From positions 1 through 43,017 of the forward strand of contig DASYQV010000032.1 of NCBI GenBank assembly GCA_036005125.1: a stretch of DNA of 43,017 nt. The letters are read 5' to 3'. Source of the stretch: DASYQV01 sp036005125. Its GTDB lineage: Bacteria; Acidobacteriota; Vicinamibacteria; Vicinamibacterales; UBA2999. Within the stretch, counting starts at the first letter, position 1, and every line of letters starts with the position of its first letter. Below, one piece after another: positions 8,011 to 16,574 of this stretch. The position numbers and the translations under genes were made by a program. The notes beneath the pieces are model-generated. The model had not been told where the DNA came from. It ran no database searches and saw only the letters and a program-made list of their open reading frames with translations.

Positions 8011-8076
8011 CGCGACCGAAGCAGAACGGACGAACTTCCAAGAGCCTCTTCAGCAAGCCGCTGGAGAGGCTTTTTT
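7964..8076 (+). promoter_or_regulatory. Transcription attenuator: protector, antiterminator and terminator stems
   Basis: Terminator: 8043-8054 pairs with 8060-8071 (12 bp including one G-U, 5-base loop) followed by TTTTTT (8071-8076). Antiterminator: 7984-7994 (GCTGAAGGGGC) pairs with 8044-8054 (GCCTCTTCAGC), 11 bp with one G-U, using exactly the 5' arm of the terminator. Protector: 7964-7968 (GGCGC, inside the Trp codons) pairs with 8003-8007, with an inner GGAGC/GCTCC stem (7981-7985 with 7996-8000) that ties up the antiterminator strand. A ribosome stalled at the Tyr/Trp codons would break the protector and favour read-through; one reaching the stop at 8008 would favour termination. The pairings are read from sequence; the mechanism is the classical attenuation model. 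Confidence 0.75.
8043..8076 (+). terminator. Rho-independent terminator of the leader transcript
   Basis: AGCCTCTTCAGC-aagcc-GCTGGAGAGGCT followed by a T-run. It ends 20 bases before aroDE, so it can only make sense as a conditional terminator. Confidence 0.85.
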
Positions 8077-8095
8077 GTTGATTGGCGCATGATTC

Positions 8096-9559
8096 ATGGT
8101 TGAGAGCCCGTTGCTCGTCGAGACCGTCACCGGCCGCACGATGGCCGAGCTGCGCGCCGCTCGTGACGCAGCGCAGCAGGCGGACCTGGTTGAGCTGCGC
8201 CTCGACGGCATTGCTGGAATTGACGTGGCAGGCGCCCTGTCCGGACGCCAGCGGCCTGTGATCGTCACCTGCCGGCCGCGGTGGGAAGGCGGCCGGTTCG
8301 ACGGCAGCGAGAGCGATCGGCGGCGCATCCTCGAGGAGGCGCTCGAGCGCGGCGCCGAGTACGTCGACATCGAGTGGCGCGCCGGGTTCGACACGCTCGT
8401 CCAGTCCGGCAGCGGCGCGCGTGTTGTGCTGTCGATGCACGACTTCGACGGGGTTCCAGCCGATCTCACCGATCGAGTGCGTGCGATGCGCGGCACGGGC
8501 GCCGAGATCATCAAGGTGGCCGTGATGGCGCGCCGGCTCTGCGATGCGCTGCCGCTTCGCGCCCTCACACGTGACCGCGGTGCGGTCGTCATTGCCATGG
8601 GTCAGGCCGGCGTCTCGACGCGGTTGCTCGCCTCGCACTTCGGGTCCTGCTGGACGTACGCGGGCGACGGGATCGCTCCGGGGCAGATACCGGCCGCTCG
8701 CATGATCAAGGACTTCCGGTTTCGCCAGGTTCGCTCGAGTTGGGCAGTGTACGGCGTCGTCGGCCGCGCGGCGCTTCTGTCGCTCTCGCCTGCGATGCAC
8801 AACGCCGCGTTCGAAGCGGCGGGCCTCGATGCTGTCTACGTACCGCTCCAGCCGCAGGACTTCGACGACTTTCTCCAGTTTGCCGACGCGATCGGCCTCG
8901 CCGGTGCAAGCGTCACGATCCCGTACAAGCTCGACGCGTTCCACGCGGCGCGCCGCAAAGACGAGGCGGCCGGACGCGTGGGCGCTGTCAACACGCTGCG
9001 GCGCACCGAGGACGGATGGGACGCGACCAATACAGACGTGGTCGGATTCCTGGCTCCATTGATGGCTGCGTACGGCAGACCACTGGACGGTGTTCGCGCG
9101 TCCGTGCTCGGTGCCGGCGGGGCGGCTCGAGCGGTGGTCGTGGCGCTCGCGTCGCAGGGCACGCGCGTCACCGTGCACGCGCGCCATAGCGACCAGGCAC
9201 GCGAGGTTGCGAAGCTCGTGTCCGGCGCGATCGGCGATTGGCCTCCGCAGCCGGACTCCTGGGATCTGCTCGTGAACTGCACACCTCTCGGGGGAGTGAA
9301 CGATTCCGACGAATCGCCGATGCCTGGCGGTCCCTTCCGCGGTCGGCTGATCTACGACCTGATCTACCGGCCAGCGGAAACACGACTGCTTCGCGAGGCG
9401 CGACGGGCCGGCTGTGCGACGCTCAACGGGCTGCCGATGCTCATCGCCCAGGCCGAGCGTCAGTTCGAATGGTGGACGGGACGGGCGCCGCATCCAGGCG
9501 CAATGCGGACAGCGATTGAGACGGAGCTCCAAGCGGAGCAGCCCGTAACACAAGGATGA
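8096..9559 (+). CDS. aroDE: Bifunctional 3-dehydroquinate dehydratase (type I) / shikimate dehydrogenase
   Basis: 487 residues, two enzymes fused as in plants and chlamydiae. Residues about 5-210 are type I dehydroquinase: E33-x-R35 (VELRLD), Schiff-base partner His115 (SMHDF) and Lys140 (EIIKVAV). Residues about 215-480 are shikimate dehydrogenase: SLSPAMHN (229-236), catalytic Lys278 (TIPYK), N299 (AVNT), D314 (NTD) and NADP-binding VLGAGGAARA (337-346). Together they turn 3-dehydroquinate into shikimate in the cytoplasm. First gene of the operon, behind the attenuator. Its TGA overlaps the ATG at 9556. No convincing Shine-Dalgarno precedes ATG 8096. Confidence 0.95.
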   Translation: MVESPLLVETVTGRTMAELRAARDAAQQADLVELRLDGIAGIDVAGALSGRQRPVIVTCRPRWEGGRFDGSESDRRRILEEALERGAEYVDIEWRAGFDTLVQSGSGARVVLSMHDFDGVPADLTDRVRAMRGTGAEIIKVAVMARRLCDALPLRALTRDRGAVVIAMGQAGVSTRLLASHFGSCWTYAGDGIAPGQIPAARMIKDFRFRQVRSSWAVYGVVGRAALLSLSPAMHNAAFEAAGLDAVYVPLQPQDFDDFLQFADAIGLAGASVTIPYKLDAFHAARRKDEAAGRVGAVNTLRRTEDGWDATNTDVVGFLAPLMAAYGRPLDGVRASVLGAGGAARAVVVALASQGTRVTVHARHSDQAREVAKLVSGAIGDWPPQPDSWDLLVNCTPLGGVNDSDESPMPGGPFRGRLIYDLIYRPAETRLLREARRAGCATLNGLPMLIAQAERQFEWWTGRAPHPGAMRTAIETELQAEQPVTQG

Positions 9560-9561
9560 CG

Positions 9562-11028
9562 ATGCAGATCACGACGTTCGACGAATTCAAAGAGCTGGCG
9601 CAGCGAGGCACCTTCGTGCCCGTGTACAAGGAGATTGTTGCGGACCTGCTGACGCCGGTGTCGGCCTTCCTGAAGATTGCCGAACACTCCGATTACGCGT
9701 TCCTGCTCGAGTCGGTCGAAGGCGGCGAGCAGGTCGGCCGCTACTCGTTTCTCGGCAAGGATCCGTTCCTGATCCTGCGTGCGCGCGGGGGCAACACGAT
9801 CCTCGACCGCGCCGGACAAATCACCGAATCCGAGAAGCCGTTCGTGACGACACTCCGCGAGCTGATGGCGCAGTTCCACTCGCCGTTCGTCCCGGGGCTC
9901 CCGCGATTCACCGGCGGCGCGGTCGGATACCTCGGCTACGACGCGGCGGCGTGGTTCGAGCCGGTGACGCTCCAGTCTTCGCGAGAAATCCAGGACGAGG
10001 CGGGGTTCATGCTGTTCGACACCGTCCTCGCCTTCGACCACGTGCGCCATCGGATCCTCATCATCGCGAACGCCCGCATCACCGGCGACGAGGAGCTCGA
10101 ATCTCTCTACCAGTTCGCCTGCGCCAAGATCGATTTCGTCCGGCGCGAGCTCGAGCGTGGTCTGTCGCGCGCCGAGCCCTCCTCGGCGGCCTCGCTCGAC
10201 GTCACCTCCAACGTCACGCGCGAAGAGTTCGAGCGGATGGTGCGCACGGCAAAGGAGCACATCGCGGCCGGCGACATCTATCAGGTGGTGCTGTCGCAGC
10301 GCTTCGAGGCGTCCATCGGCGCCGATCCGTTCACGGTCTACCGTGCGCTGCGGCACGTCAATCCGTCGCCCTACATGTATTTCATCCGGATGGGCGACCG
10401 GTCGATCGTCGGCTCCTCTCCCGAAATGCTCGTGCGGGTCGAGGGACGGCGCGTCGAGACGCACCCGATTGCCGGCACGCGGCCGCGCGGTCGCAACGAC
10501 GACGAGGACATGCGGCTGGCGGAGGAGCTCAAACGCAACGAGAAGGAGCGCGCCGAGCACGTGATGCTCGTCGATCTCGGCCGCAACGATGTCGGGCGCG
10601 TCTCCGAGTACGGCTCCGTCCGCGTGCCGACGTTCATGACGCTCGAGCGCTACTCGCACGTCATGCATCTGGTGTCGATCGTCGAAGGCAAGCTGTCCGA
10701 GGAGTACGACCGGCTCGATGCGCTCGTCGCGTGCTTCCCGGCCGGCACCGTCTCGGGCGCGCCGAAGGTGCGGGCGATGGAAATCATCTCCGAGCTCGAG
10801 AACCAGCGGCGCGGTCTCTACGCGGGCGCTGTGGGCTATCTGGATTTCGCAGGCAACCTCGATTTCTGCATCGCCATCCGCACCGTGGTGATCGAGAACG
10901 GGCGGGCGTACGTGCAGGCCGGCGCGGGAATCGTCGCCGATTCGAATCCGGCTGCGGAGTACGAGGAAACGCGCGACAAGGCGCGGGCGGTGATTCAGGC
11001 GTTGGAGCTCGCGCAAAGTGGATTGTAG
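9562..11028 (+). CDS. trpE: Anthranilate synthase component I
   Basis: 488 residues. Converts chorismate with glutamine-derived ammonia into anthranilate, with TrpG. The feedback tryptophan-binding LLES motif is intact (residues 48-51). The chorismate-binding core shows HPIAGTRPRG, DLGRNDVGRV, AGTVSGAPKVRAME and QAGAGIVADS. ATG 9556 overlaps the aroDE stop, but CAAGG ends right before it; ATG 9562 then has proper 6-base spacing and is chosen. The TAG stop abuts a 113-base hairpin that separates it from trpG. Confidence 0.97.
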   Translation: MQITTFDEFKELAQRGTFVPVYKEIVADLLTPVSAFLKIAEHSDYAFLLESVEGGEQVGRYSFLGKDPFLILRARGGNTILDRAGQITESEKPFVTTLRELMAQFHSPFVPGLPRFTGGAVGYLGYDAAAWFEPVTLQSSREIQDEAGFMLFDTVLAFDHVRHRILIIANARITGDEELESLYQFACAKIDFVRRELERGLSRAEPSSAASLDVTSNVTREEFERMVRTAKEHIAAGDIYQVVLSQRFEASIGADPFTVYRALRHVNPSPYMYFIRMGDRSIVGSSPEMLVRVEGRRVETHPIAGTRPRGRNDDEDMRLAEELKRNEKERAEHVMLVDLGRNDVGRVSEYGSVRVPTFMTLERYSHVMHLVSIVEGKLSEEYDRLDALVACFPAGTVSGAPKVRAMEIISELENQRRGLYAGAVGYLDFAGNLDFCIAIRTVVIENGRAYVQAGAGIVADSNPAAEYEETRDKARAVIQALELAQSGL

Positions 11029-11140
11029 TAGGCATCAGGGATCAGGCCTCAGGTATCAGGGCTGTCACAGGCATCAGGCCTGTCCTTAGCCTGGTGCCTG
11101 GGACGGCCCTGAAGCCTGAGCCCTGATCCCTGAGGCCTAC
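11028..11140. repeat. Large word-palindrome (TCAGG words) between trpE and trpG
   Basis: Arms 11028-11066 and 11102-11140 match at 34 of 39 positions, made of CATCAGG/GATCAGG/CCTCAGG words. An inner stem 11068-11079 with 11089-11100 matches 11 of 12. The transcript should form one long, nearly continuous hairpin starting on the last base of the trpE stop codon and ending 11 bases before trpG. Confidence 0.85.
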
Positions 11141-11151
11141 AGGATTGCATC

Positions 11152-11720
<569 letters not shown>

Positions 11721-11724
<4 letters not shown>

Positions 11725-12749
11725 GCCTGCTGTCCGCGCTGCTCGAGAAGCTGGTACGGCACGAGGATCTGACGACCGACGAGGCCGCGGCCGCGATGCG
11801 CGAGGTCATGGACGGCCGCGCTGCTCCGGCGTCGCTGGCGGCACTTCTGTCCGCGCTCGTGATGAAAGGCGAGCGCCCCGCCGAAATCGTCGGGTTCGCC
11901 AGGACAATGCGCGAGCACGCGGTGAAGGTGACCAGGCCGCCGGGCGAGGTCTTCGATACGTGCGGCACGGGTGGTGACCGCTCGGGGACGTTCAACATCT
12001 CATCGGCGGCGGCCCTCGTCATCGCGGCCTGCGGAGTGACGGTCGCGAAACACGGGAACCGGTCGGTCTCGAGCCAGTGCGGCAGCGCGGACGTGTTCGA
12101 GCGGCTCGGCGTCAACATCGCCGCCCCGCCGACAATCGTGGAACGCTCGCTCCGCACGGCTGGCATCGCGTTCTTCTTCGCGCCCACGTTTCACCCGTCG
12201 ATGAAACATGCCAATCAGACGCGGCGCGAGCTCGGTATCCGGACCGCCTTCAACCTGCTTGGCCCGCTCACCAACCCCGCGAGCCCGAGCCGGCAGATTG
12301 TCGGCGTCCCGCGACCGGAGCTCACGGAGCTCCTCGCGCGCTCGCTGCTCCTCCTCGGCTCGACGCGCGCGTGGGTGGTGCACGGCGCCGACGGCATCGA
12401 CGAAATTTCCACGACCGGGTATACGAAGGTCTCCGAGGCTCGCGACGGCGCGGTGAATACGTTCTACATCCACCCTGCCGATTTCGGCGTCGTCAAGGGA
12501 ACGCCGGAGCAGCTCAAGGGAGGCGATGCGTCGGTGAACGCGGAAATTGTGCGGTCGGTCTTGAGCGGCACACGCGGAGCCGCACGCGACGTGGTGCTTC
12601 TCAACGCCGCCGCCGGCCTCTTCGTGGCCGGCGCCACCGAGTCGATTCGCGCCGGTCTCGCGCGCGCCGCCGAGGCGATCGATTCAGGCGCCGCGCGGTC
12701 GACTCTCGATCAGATGATCGATTGCTCGCAGCCGGAGGCGGTCGCATGA
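11721..12749 (+). CDS. trpD: Anthranilate phosphoribosyltransferase
   Basis: 342 residues from a GTG overlapping the trpG stop (GTGA). Transfers phosphoribosyl from PRPP to anthranilate. The glycine-rich PRPP loop TCGTGGDRSGTFNISS, KHGNRSVSSQCGSAD and FAPTFHPSMK are diagnostic. Stop overlaps trpC by 4 bases (ATGA), so translation is likely coupled through trpG-trpD-trpC. Confidence 0.97.
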
Positions 12750-13573
12750 GCGCGCCGGACCTCCTGCGTGCGATCGTCGCCGGCACCAGGCGCAGCGTGG
12801 AGACACGGCGCGGGCGCGAGTCGCTGCGTGCGTTGCGGGCGCGTGCCGAGGGGGCGACGCCCGACGGACATGCCTTCGAGACCGCGCTGGGACAGCCCGG
12901 CCGCATCAACGTGATTGCCGAGTGCAAACGCCGCTCGCCCAGCAAGGGCGTGCTGATGGCCGACTACGATCCCGTGCCGATCGCCAGAGCCTACGAAGCC
13001 GGCGGCGCGGCCGCCATTTCGGTCCTGACGGAACCGACGTTCTTCGACGGGACGCTCGAGCACCTGGCGGCGGTCCGGCGGGCGGTTCGAATCCCGCTCC
13101 TGCGCAAGGACTTCATCCTCGACGAGTACCAGCTTTACGAAGCGCGCGCCAGCGGCGCGGACGCGATCCTGCTCATCGTCACGGCGCTCGAGCAGGACGC
13201 GCTGGTGGCGCTCCAGGCAGGCGCATGGGCCATGGGGCTCGCGGCGGTCGTCGAGGTGCACGACGAGAAGGAGGTCGATCGGGCCGTTGACGCGGGCGCT
13301 CGCCTGATCGGTGTGAACAATCGCAACCTGCGCACGTTGCAGGTGGATGTCGAAGCATCGCACCGGCTCGCGCGGCGGATCCCCGCGGGTGTGATCGCCG
13401 TGAGCGAGAGCGGCCTCGGGTCGCGCCGGGACCTCGATGCCTTGATCCCGGATGGTTATCGTGCGTTCCTCATCGGCGAGCGGTTCATGACCGACCCGGA
13501 TCCACGGCGCGCGATCGCGGAGTTGACGCGCGCGGCGAGCCGGCATGGGACCGGCGCGAGAGCGACGGCGTGA
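12746..13573 (+). CDS. trpC: Indole-3-glycerol phosphate synthase
   Basis: 275 residues, TIM barrel. Closes the indole ring of CdRP. Signature IAECKRRSPSKG, with the catalytic lysine in ECKRRSPSKG, LLRKDFI with the second lysine, VEVH, GVNNRNL and SESG are all present. Starts within the trpD stop (ATGA). Separate from trpF here, not fused as in enterobacteria. Confidence 0.97.
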   Translation: MSAPDLLRAIVAGTRRSVETRRGRESLRALRARAEGATPDGHAFETALGQPGRINVIAECKRRSPSKGVLMADYDPVPIARAYEAGGAAAISVLTEPTFFDGTLEHLAAVRRAVRIPLLRKDFILDEYQLYEARASGADAILLIVTALEQDALVALQAGAWAMGLAAVVEVHDEKEVDRAVDAGARLIGVNNRNLRTLQVDVEASHRLARRIPAGVIAVSESGLGSRRDLDALIPDGYRAFLIGERFMTDPDPRRAIAELTRAASRHGTGARATA

Positions 13574-13577
13574 TGTG

Positions 13578-14198
13578 ATGTTCACGAAGGTCTGCGGTCT
13601 CACCCGGCTGACCGACGCGCTGCACGCCGTCAAGCATGGCGCGACCGCGGTCGGGTTCGTGTTCTGGCCGAGGAGTCCCAGGTTCATCGCGCCGGAGCTC
13701 GCGGCCGGCATCATTCGCGAGCTGCCCGGGACGGTGATTGCGGTTGGCGTCTTCGTGAACCAGCCCATCGACGAGATCACGCGCATCGCGGCGCAGACCG
13801 GAATTGCCGCGATTCAGCTACACGGCGACGAGCCTCCGGCCTACGCGCCGGCGCTGCCGTGGCCGGTGCTCCGTGCGACGGCGCTCGACGACGCCAACGG
13901 TTCGATGGTGGATTGGCCGGCCGATACGCTCATCCTGCTCGACGTGCACGACCCCGTGCGGCGCGGCGGCACGGGACGGACGATCGACTGGTCCAGGGCC
14001 GCCGGTATTGCTGCCGAGCGCCGCGTCGTCCTTGCCGGCGGGCTGACACCGGAAAACGTCGGCGCAGCCATCGACGCCGTGCGGCCGTACGGCGTGGACG
14101 TCTCATCGGGGGTCGAAGAGGCGCCAGGCGTGAAGGATTTCGACAAGGTCGCGCGTTTTCTCGAGAACGCGCGTGCCGCCTTCGAGCGGCACCTGTGA
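13578..14198 (+). CDS. trpF: Phosphoribosylanthranilate isomerase
   Basis: 206 residues starting MFTKVCGLTR, with the general base Cys in KVCG and the acid Asp in LLDVHD. QLHGDE, LAGGLTPENV and DVSSGVEEAPGVKD are family marks. The frame is open from 13545, but that would add residues before the conserved first strand. Starts 4 bases after trpC stops; its TGA shares a base with the trpB ATG. Confidence 0.96.
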   Translation: MFTKVCGLTRLTDALHAVKHGATAVGFVFWPRSPRFIAPELAAGIIRELPGTVIAVGVFVNQPIDEITRIAAQTGIAAIQLHGDEPPAYAPALPWPVLRATALDDANGSMVDWPADTLILLDVHDPVRRGGTGRTIDWSRAAGIAAERRVVLAGGLTPENVGAAIDAVRPYGVDVSSGVEEAPGVKDFDKVARFLENARAAFERHL

Positions 14199-15418
14199 TG
14201 AAACTCGACGCCGTTGGAGATCGCCCGATATTCGGCAGACGCGATCCGGACGCGCGCGGGTACTTCGGACCCTACGGCGGCCGATTCGTGCCGGAGACGC
14301 TGGTTGCGCCGATCGAGGAGCTGACGGAGGCGTACCTCTCGGTGCGGCAGGAGCCGAAGTTTCGGGCCGAGCTGGACACGCTGCTGCGCCATTACGTCGG
14401 GCGGCCGACGCCGCTTTACGAAGCCGCGCGGCTGGCTGCGCACGCCGGCCGCGCGCGTGTGTGGCTCAAGCGCGAGGATCTCGCGCATACCGGCGCGCAC
14501 AAGATCAACAACGCGCTGGGGCAGGCGCTCCTGGCGAGGCGGATGGGCAAGCGGCGCATCGTTGCCGAAACCGGAGCGGGGCAGCACGGGGTCGCTACGG
14601 CCACCGCGTGTGCGCTGCTCGGACTCCAGTGCCACGTCTACATGGGCGCTGAAGACATGCGGCGGCAGGCGCTGAACGTCGTGCGGATGGAACTGCTCGG
14701 AGCCACGGTGGGCCGCGTCGATTCCGGCAGCCGGACGCTGAAGGACGCGATCAACGAGGCGATGCGTGACTGGGTCACCAATGTGACCGACACGTATTAC
14801 CTGCTCGGATCCGTGCTCGGTCCCCATCCCTATCCGTTGATGGTCCGTGAGTTCCAGGCGGTCATCGGGCGCGAGGCGCGTCGTCAGTGCCTGGAGCAGA
14901 TTGGACGCCTGCCGGACATGATCGTGGCGTGCGTTGGCGGCGGCAGCAACGCGATCGGCATGTTCGACGCCTTCGTCGAGGACCGCGACGTGCGGTTGAT
15001 CGGCGTCGAGGCGGGCGGCGAGCGGATCGCGCCGGGCCGTCATGCCGCTCGCTTCGCCGGCGGGAGCGCGGGAGTGCTGCAGGGCACGCGCACCTACGTG
15101 CTGCAGGACGAGGCAGGGAACATCGAGCTGACGCATTCGATCTCCGCCGGGCTCGACTACGCGGCCGTCGGACCCGAGCACGCGTGGCTGCGGGATTTGG
15201 GGCGCACGGAGTACGGGTATGTCACCGACGCAGAAGCGCTCGACGGCTTTCGAACGCTGGCACGGCTCGAAGGCATCATTCCCGCGCTCGAGTCGGCGCA
15301 CGCGGTCGCGCAGGCAATCCGCATCGCGCAGCAAGCGCCTGCGGACAGCGTGATTCTGATCAATCTGTCGGGCCGTGGCGACAAGGACGTGCAAAGCGTG
15401 TCCGAGGTGCGTTCGTGA
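14198..15418 (+). CDS. trpB: Tryptophan synthase beta chain
   Basis: 406 residues, TrpB1 type. PLP-linked Lys102 in HTGAHKINN, ammonium/serine site ETGAGQHG, phosphate loop GGGSNAIG, and GRGDKD near the end. Condenses indole with serine. Start ATG shares its A with the trpF TGA (TGATG). The final codons overlap the trpA GTG (GTGA), consistent with 1:1 production with the alpha subunit. Confidence 0.98.
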   Translation: MKLDAVGDRPIFGRRDPDARGYFGPYGGRFVPETLVAPIEELTEAYLSVRQEPKFRAELDTLLRHYVGRPTPLYEAARLAAHAGRARVWLKREDLAHTGAHKINNALGQALLARRMGKRRIVAETGAGQHGVATATACALLGLQCHVYMGAEDMRRQALNVVRMELLGATVGRVDSGSRTLKDAINEAMRDWVTNVTDTYYLLGSVLGPHPYPLMVREFQAVIGREARRQCLEQIGRLPDMIVACVGGGSNAIGMFDAFVEDRDVRLIGVEAGGERIAPGRHAARFAGGSAGVLQGTRTYVLQDEAGNIELTHSISAGLDYAAVGPEHAWLRDLGRTEYGYVTDAEALDGFRTLARLEGIIPALESAHAVAQAIRIAQQAPADSVILINLSGRGDKDVQSVSEVRS

Positions 15419-16200
15419 GCGAGCTGGCGGCAACCTTTGCGCGGGTGCGTGCCAACGGGCATCCCGGTCTCGTCACCTACGTCACCGCCGGCGACCCTGA
15501 TCTGCCGCGATCCGCGGAGGTGCTTCGCGCGCTCGACGATGCCGGCGCGGATGTCCTCGAGGTTGGCGTGCCGTTTTCGGACCCGCTTGCCGACGGCCCC
15601 GTGATTCAGCGGGCGACGGAACGGGCGCTCGCGGCCGGCACGACGCTCACAGGAGTACTGGATCTCGTCGCCGGCGTGCGGCCGATGATCGATGCGCCAG
15701 TGGTCATCTTCAGTTATGCGAACCCGATCCTCCGGATGGGAGCCGAGCGGTTCGCGGCGCGCGCGTGTGAGGCGGGCGTAGATGGCGTGTTGATGCTCGA
15801 TCTGCCGATCGAAGAGGCCGATGCATTCCACGCGATGCTCGCCCGGCACGACATTGATACAATTTTCCTGCTCAGCCCCACGACCACGGACGCGCGAATC
15901 CGCAAGGCGGCCGCCCTCGGCAGCGGGTTTCTCTACGCGATCTCGAGGCTCGGCGTGACCGGCGCGCGGGACACGCTGGCCCAGGGCGCTCGCGAGATGG
16001 TCGAACGGATCCGGTCCATCAGTCCGCTCCCGGTGGCGCTGGGGTTCGGCATCTCCAAGCCGGAGCACGTCCGCGAGGTCGGCCGGTGGGCCGACGCAGC
16101 GGTGGTTGGAAGCGCGCTCGTAAACGTCATCGCGGAGGCCGGCACTCGGCCGGATCTCGCCACGCGTGTGGGGGAGTATGTCCGGTGGCTGAAGTCCTGA
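15415..16200 (+). CDS. trpA: Tryptophan synthase alpha chain
   Basis: 261 residues from GTG. Catalytic Glu49 (LEVGVPFSDP) and Asp60 (LADGP) are in place; GFGISKPEHV near the C-terminus binds the phosphate. The usual SRAGVTG loop reads SRLGVTG, a mild change. Cleaves indole-glycerol-phosphate and channels indole to TrpB. Its 3' end overlaps the next gene by 16 bases. Confidence 0.97.
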   Translation: MSELAATFARVRANGHPGLVTYVTAGDPDLPRSAEVLRALDDAGADVLEVGVPFSDPLADGPVIQRATERALAAGTTLTGVLDLVAGVRPMIDAPVVIFSYANPILRMGAERFAARACEAGVDGVLMLDLPIEEADAFHAMLARHDIDTIFLLSPTTTDARIRKAAALGSGFLYAISRLGVTGARDTLAQGAREMVERIRSISPLPVALGFGISKPEHVREVGRWADAAVVGSALVNVIAEAGTRPDLATRVGEYVRWLKS

Positions 16201-16478
16201 CCATAGATACCCTGCGGCGCCGCATCGATGTCATCGACGATCAGCTCGTGCGATTGCTGAATGTCCGTGTGGCGTGCGCGGTTGAAATCGGACAGTTGAA
16301 GCACGACGCGGGCCTGCCCATCTACCAGCCCGACCGCGAGAAGCAGGTGCTGGAGCAGGTACGGAAGGCGGCCACGGATCTGGCGGGACCGCTGAACGCG
16401 GAAGCGGTGGTCCGTATCTTCGAGCGAATCATAGACGAGGCAAGGCGCGCCGAGCGGGAGGCGCCGAGGCGAGGATAA
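16185..16478 (+). CDS. aroQ: AroQ-class chorismate mutase
   Basis: 97 residues, all-helical. LRRRIDVIDDQLVRLLNVRV followed by AVEIGQLKH and the Y-x-P-x-R-E motif (IYQPDREKQVL) are the AroQ pattern. Converts chorismate to prephenate, the step to Tyr and Phe. Start GTG 16185 lies inside trpA with GGGGAG 9 bases ahead. The frame is open further upstream only as a shadow of trpA. It sits next to a stand-alone DAHP synthase; in Bacillus and relatives these are fused. Confidence 0.93.
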   Translation: MAEVLTIDTLRRRIDVIDDQLVRLLNVRVACAVEIGQLKHDAGLPIYQPDREKQVLEQVRKAATDLAGPLNAEAVVRIFERIIDEARRAEREAPRRG

Positions 16479-16482
16479 ATCA

Positions 16483-16553
16483 GGCTCGAGGCCTGGGGCT
16501 CGGGACTTGGGACCTGAATCAGGACTCGAGCCCCGACCCTCGAGCCCCGAGCC
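16483..16553. repeat. Word-palindrome, GGCTCGAG type
   Basis: Arms 16483-16517 and 16519-16553 match at about 26 of 35 positions, made of GGGCTCG/CGAGCCC words. Fills the gap between the chorismate mutase stop and the aroF Shine-Dalgarno. Confidence 0.7.
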
Positions 16554-16574
16554 GGCAGACGATAGGAGAGAGCC

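Noticed and set aside
7973..8092. Alternative 39-codon frame (MGVELKGRLR...) across the attenuator
   Set aside because: No Shine-Dalgarno, it reads through the terminator stem, and the upstream frame with the aromatic cluster explains the region better.
7931..9553. 540-codon open frame antisense to aroDE
   Set aside because: Composition (Arg/His/Ala-rich, no motif) is that of the opposite-strand shadow of a GC-rich gene; aroDE has all catalytic residues.
9460..11016. 518-codon antisense frame over trpE
   Set aside because: Shadow frame caused by GC-rich third positions; no recognisable domain.
15880..15970. Possible defect in TrpA (SRLGVTG instead of SRAGVTG)
   Set aside because: A conservative loop change; catalytic Glu49 and Asp60 and the rest of the protein are intact, so no loss of function is inferred.
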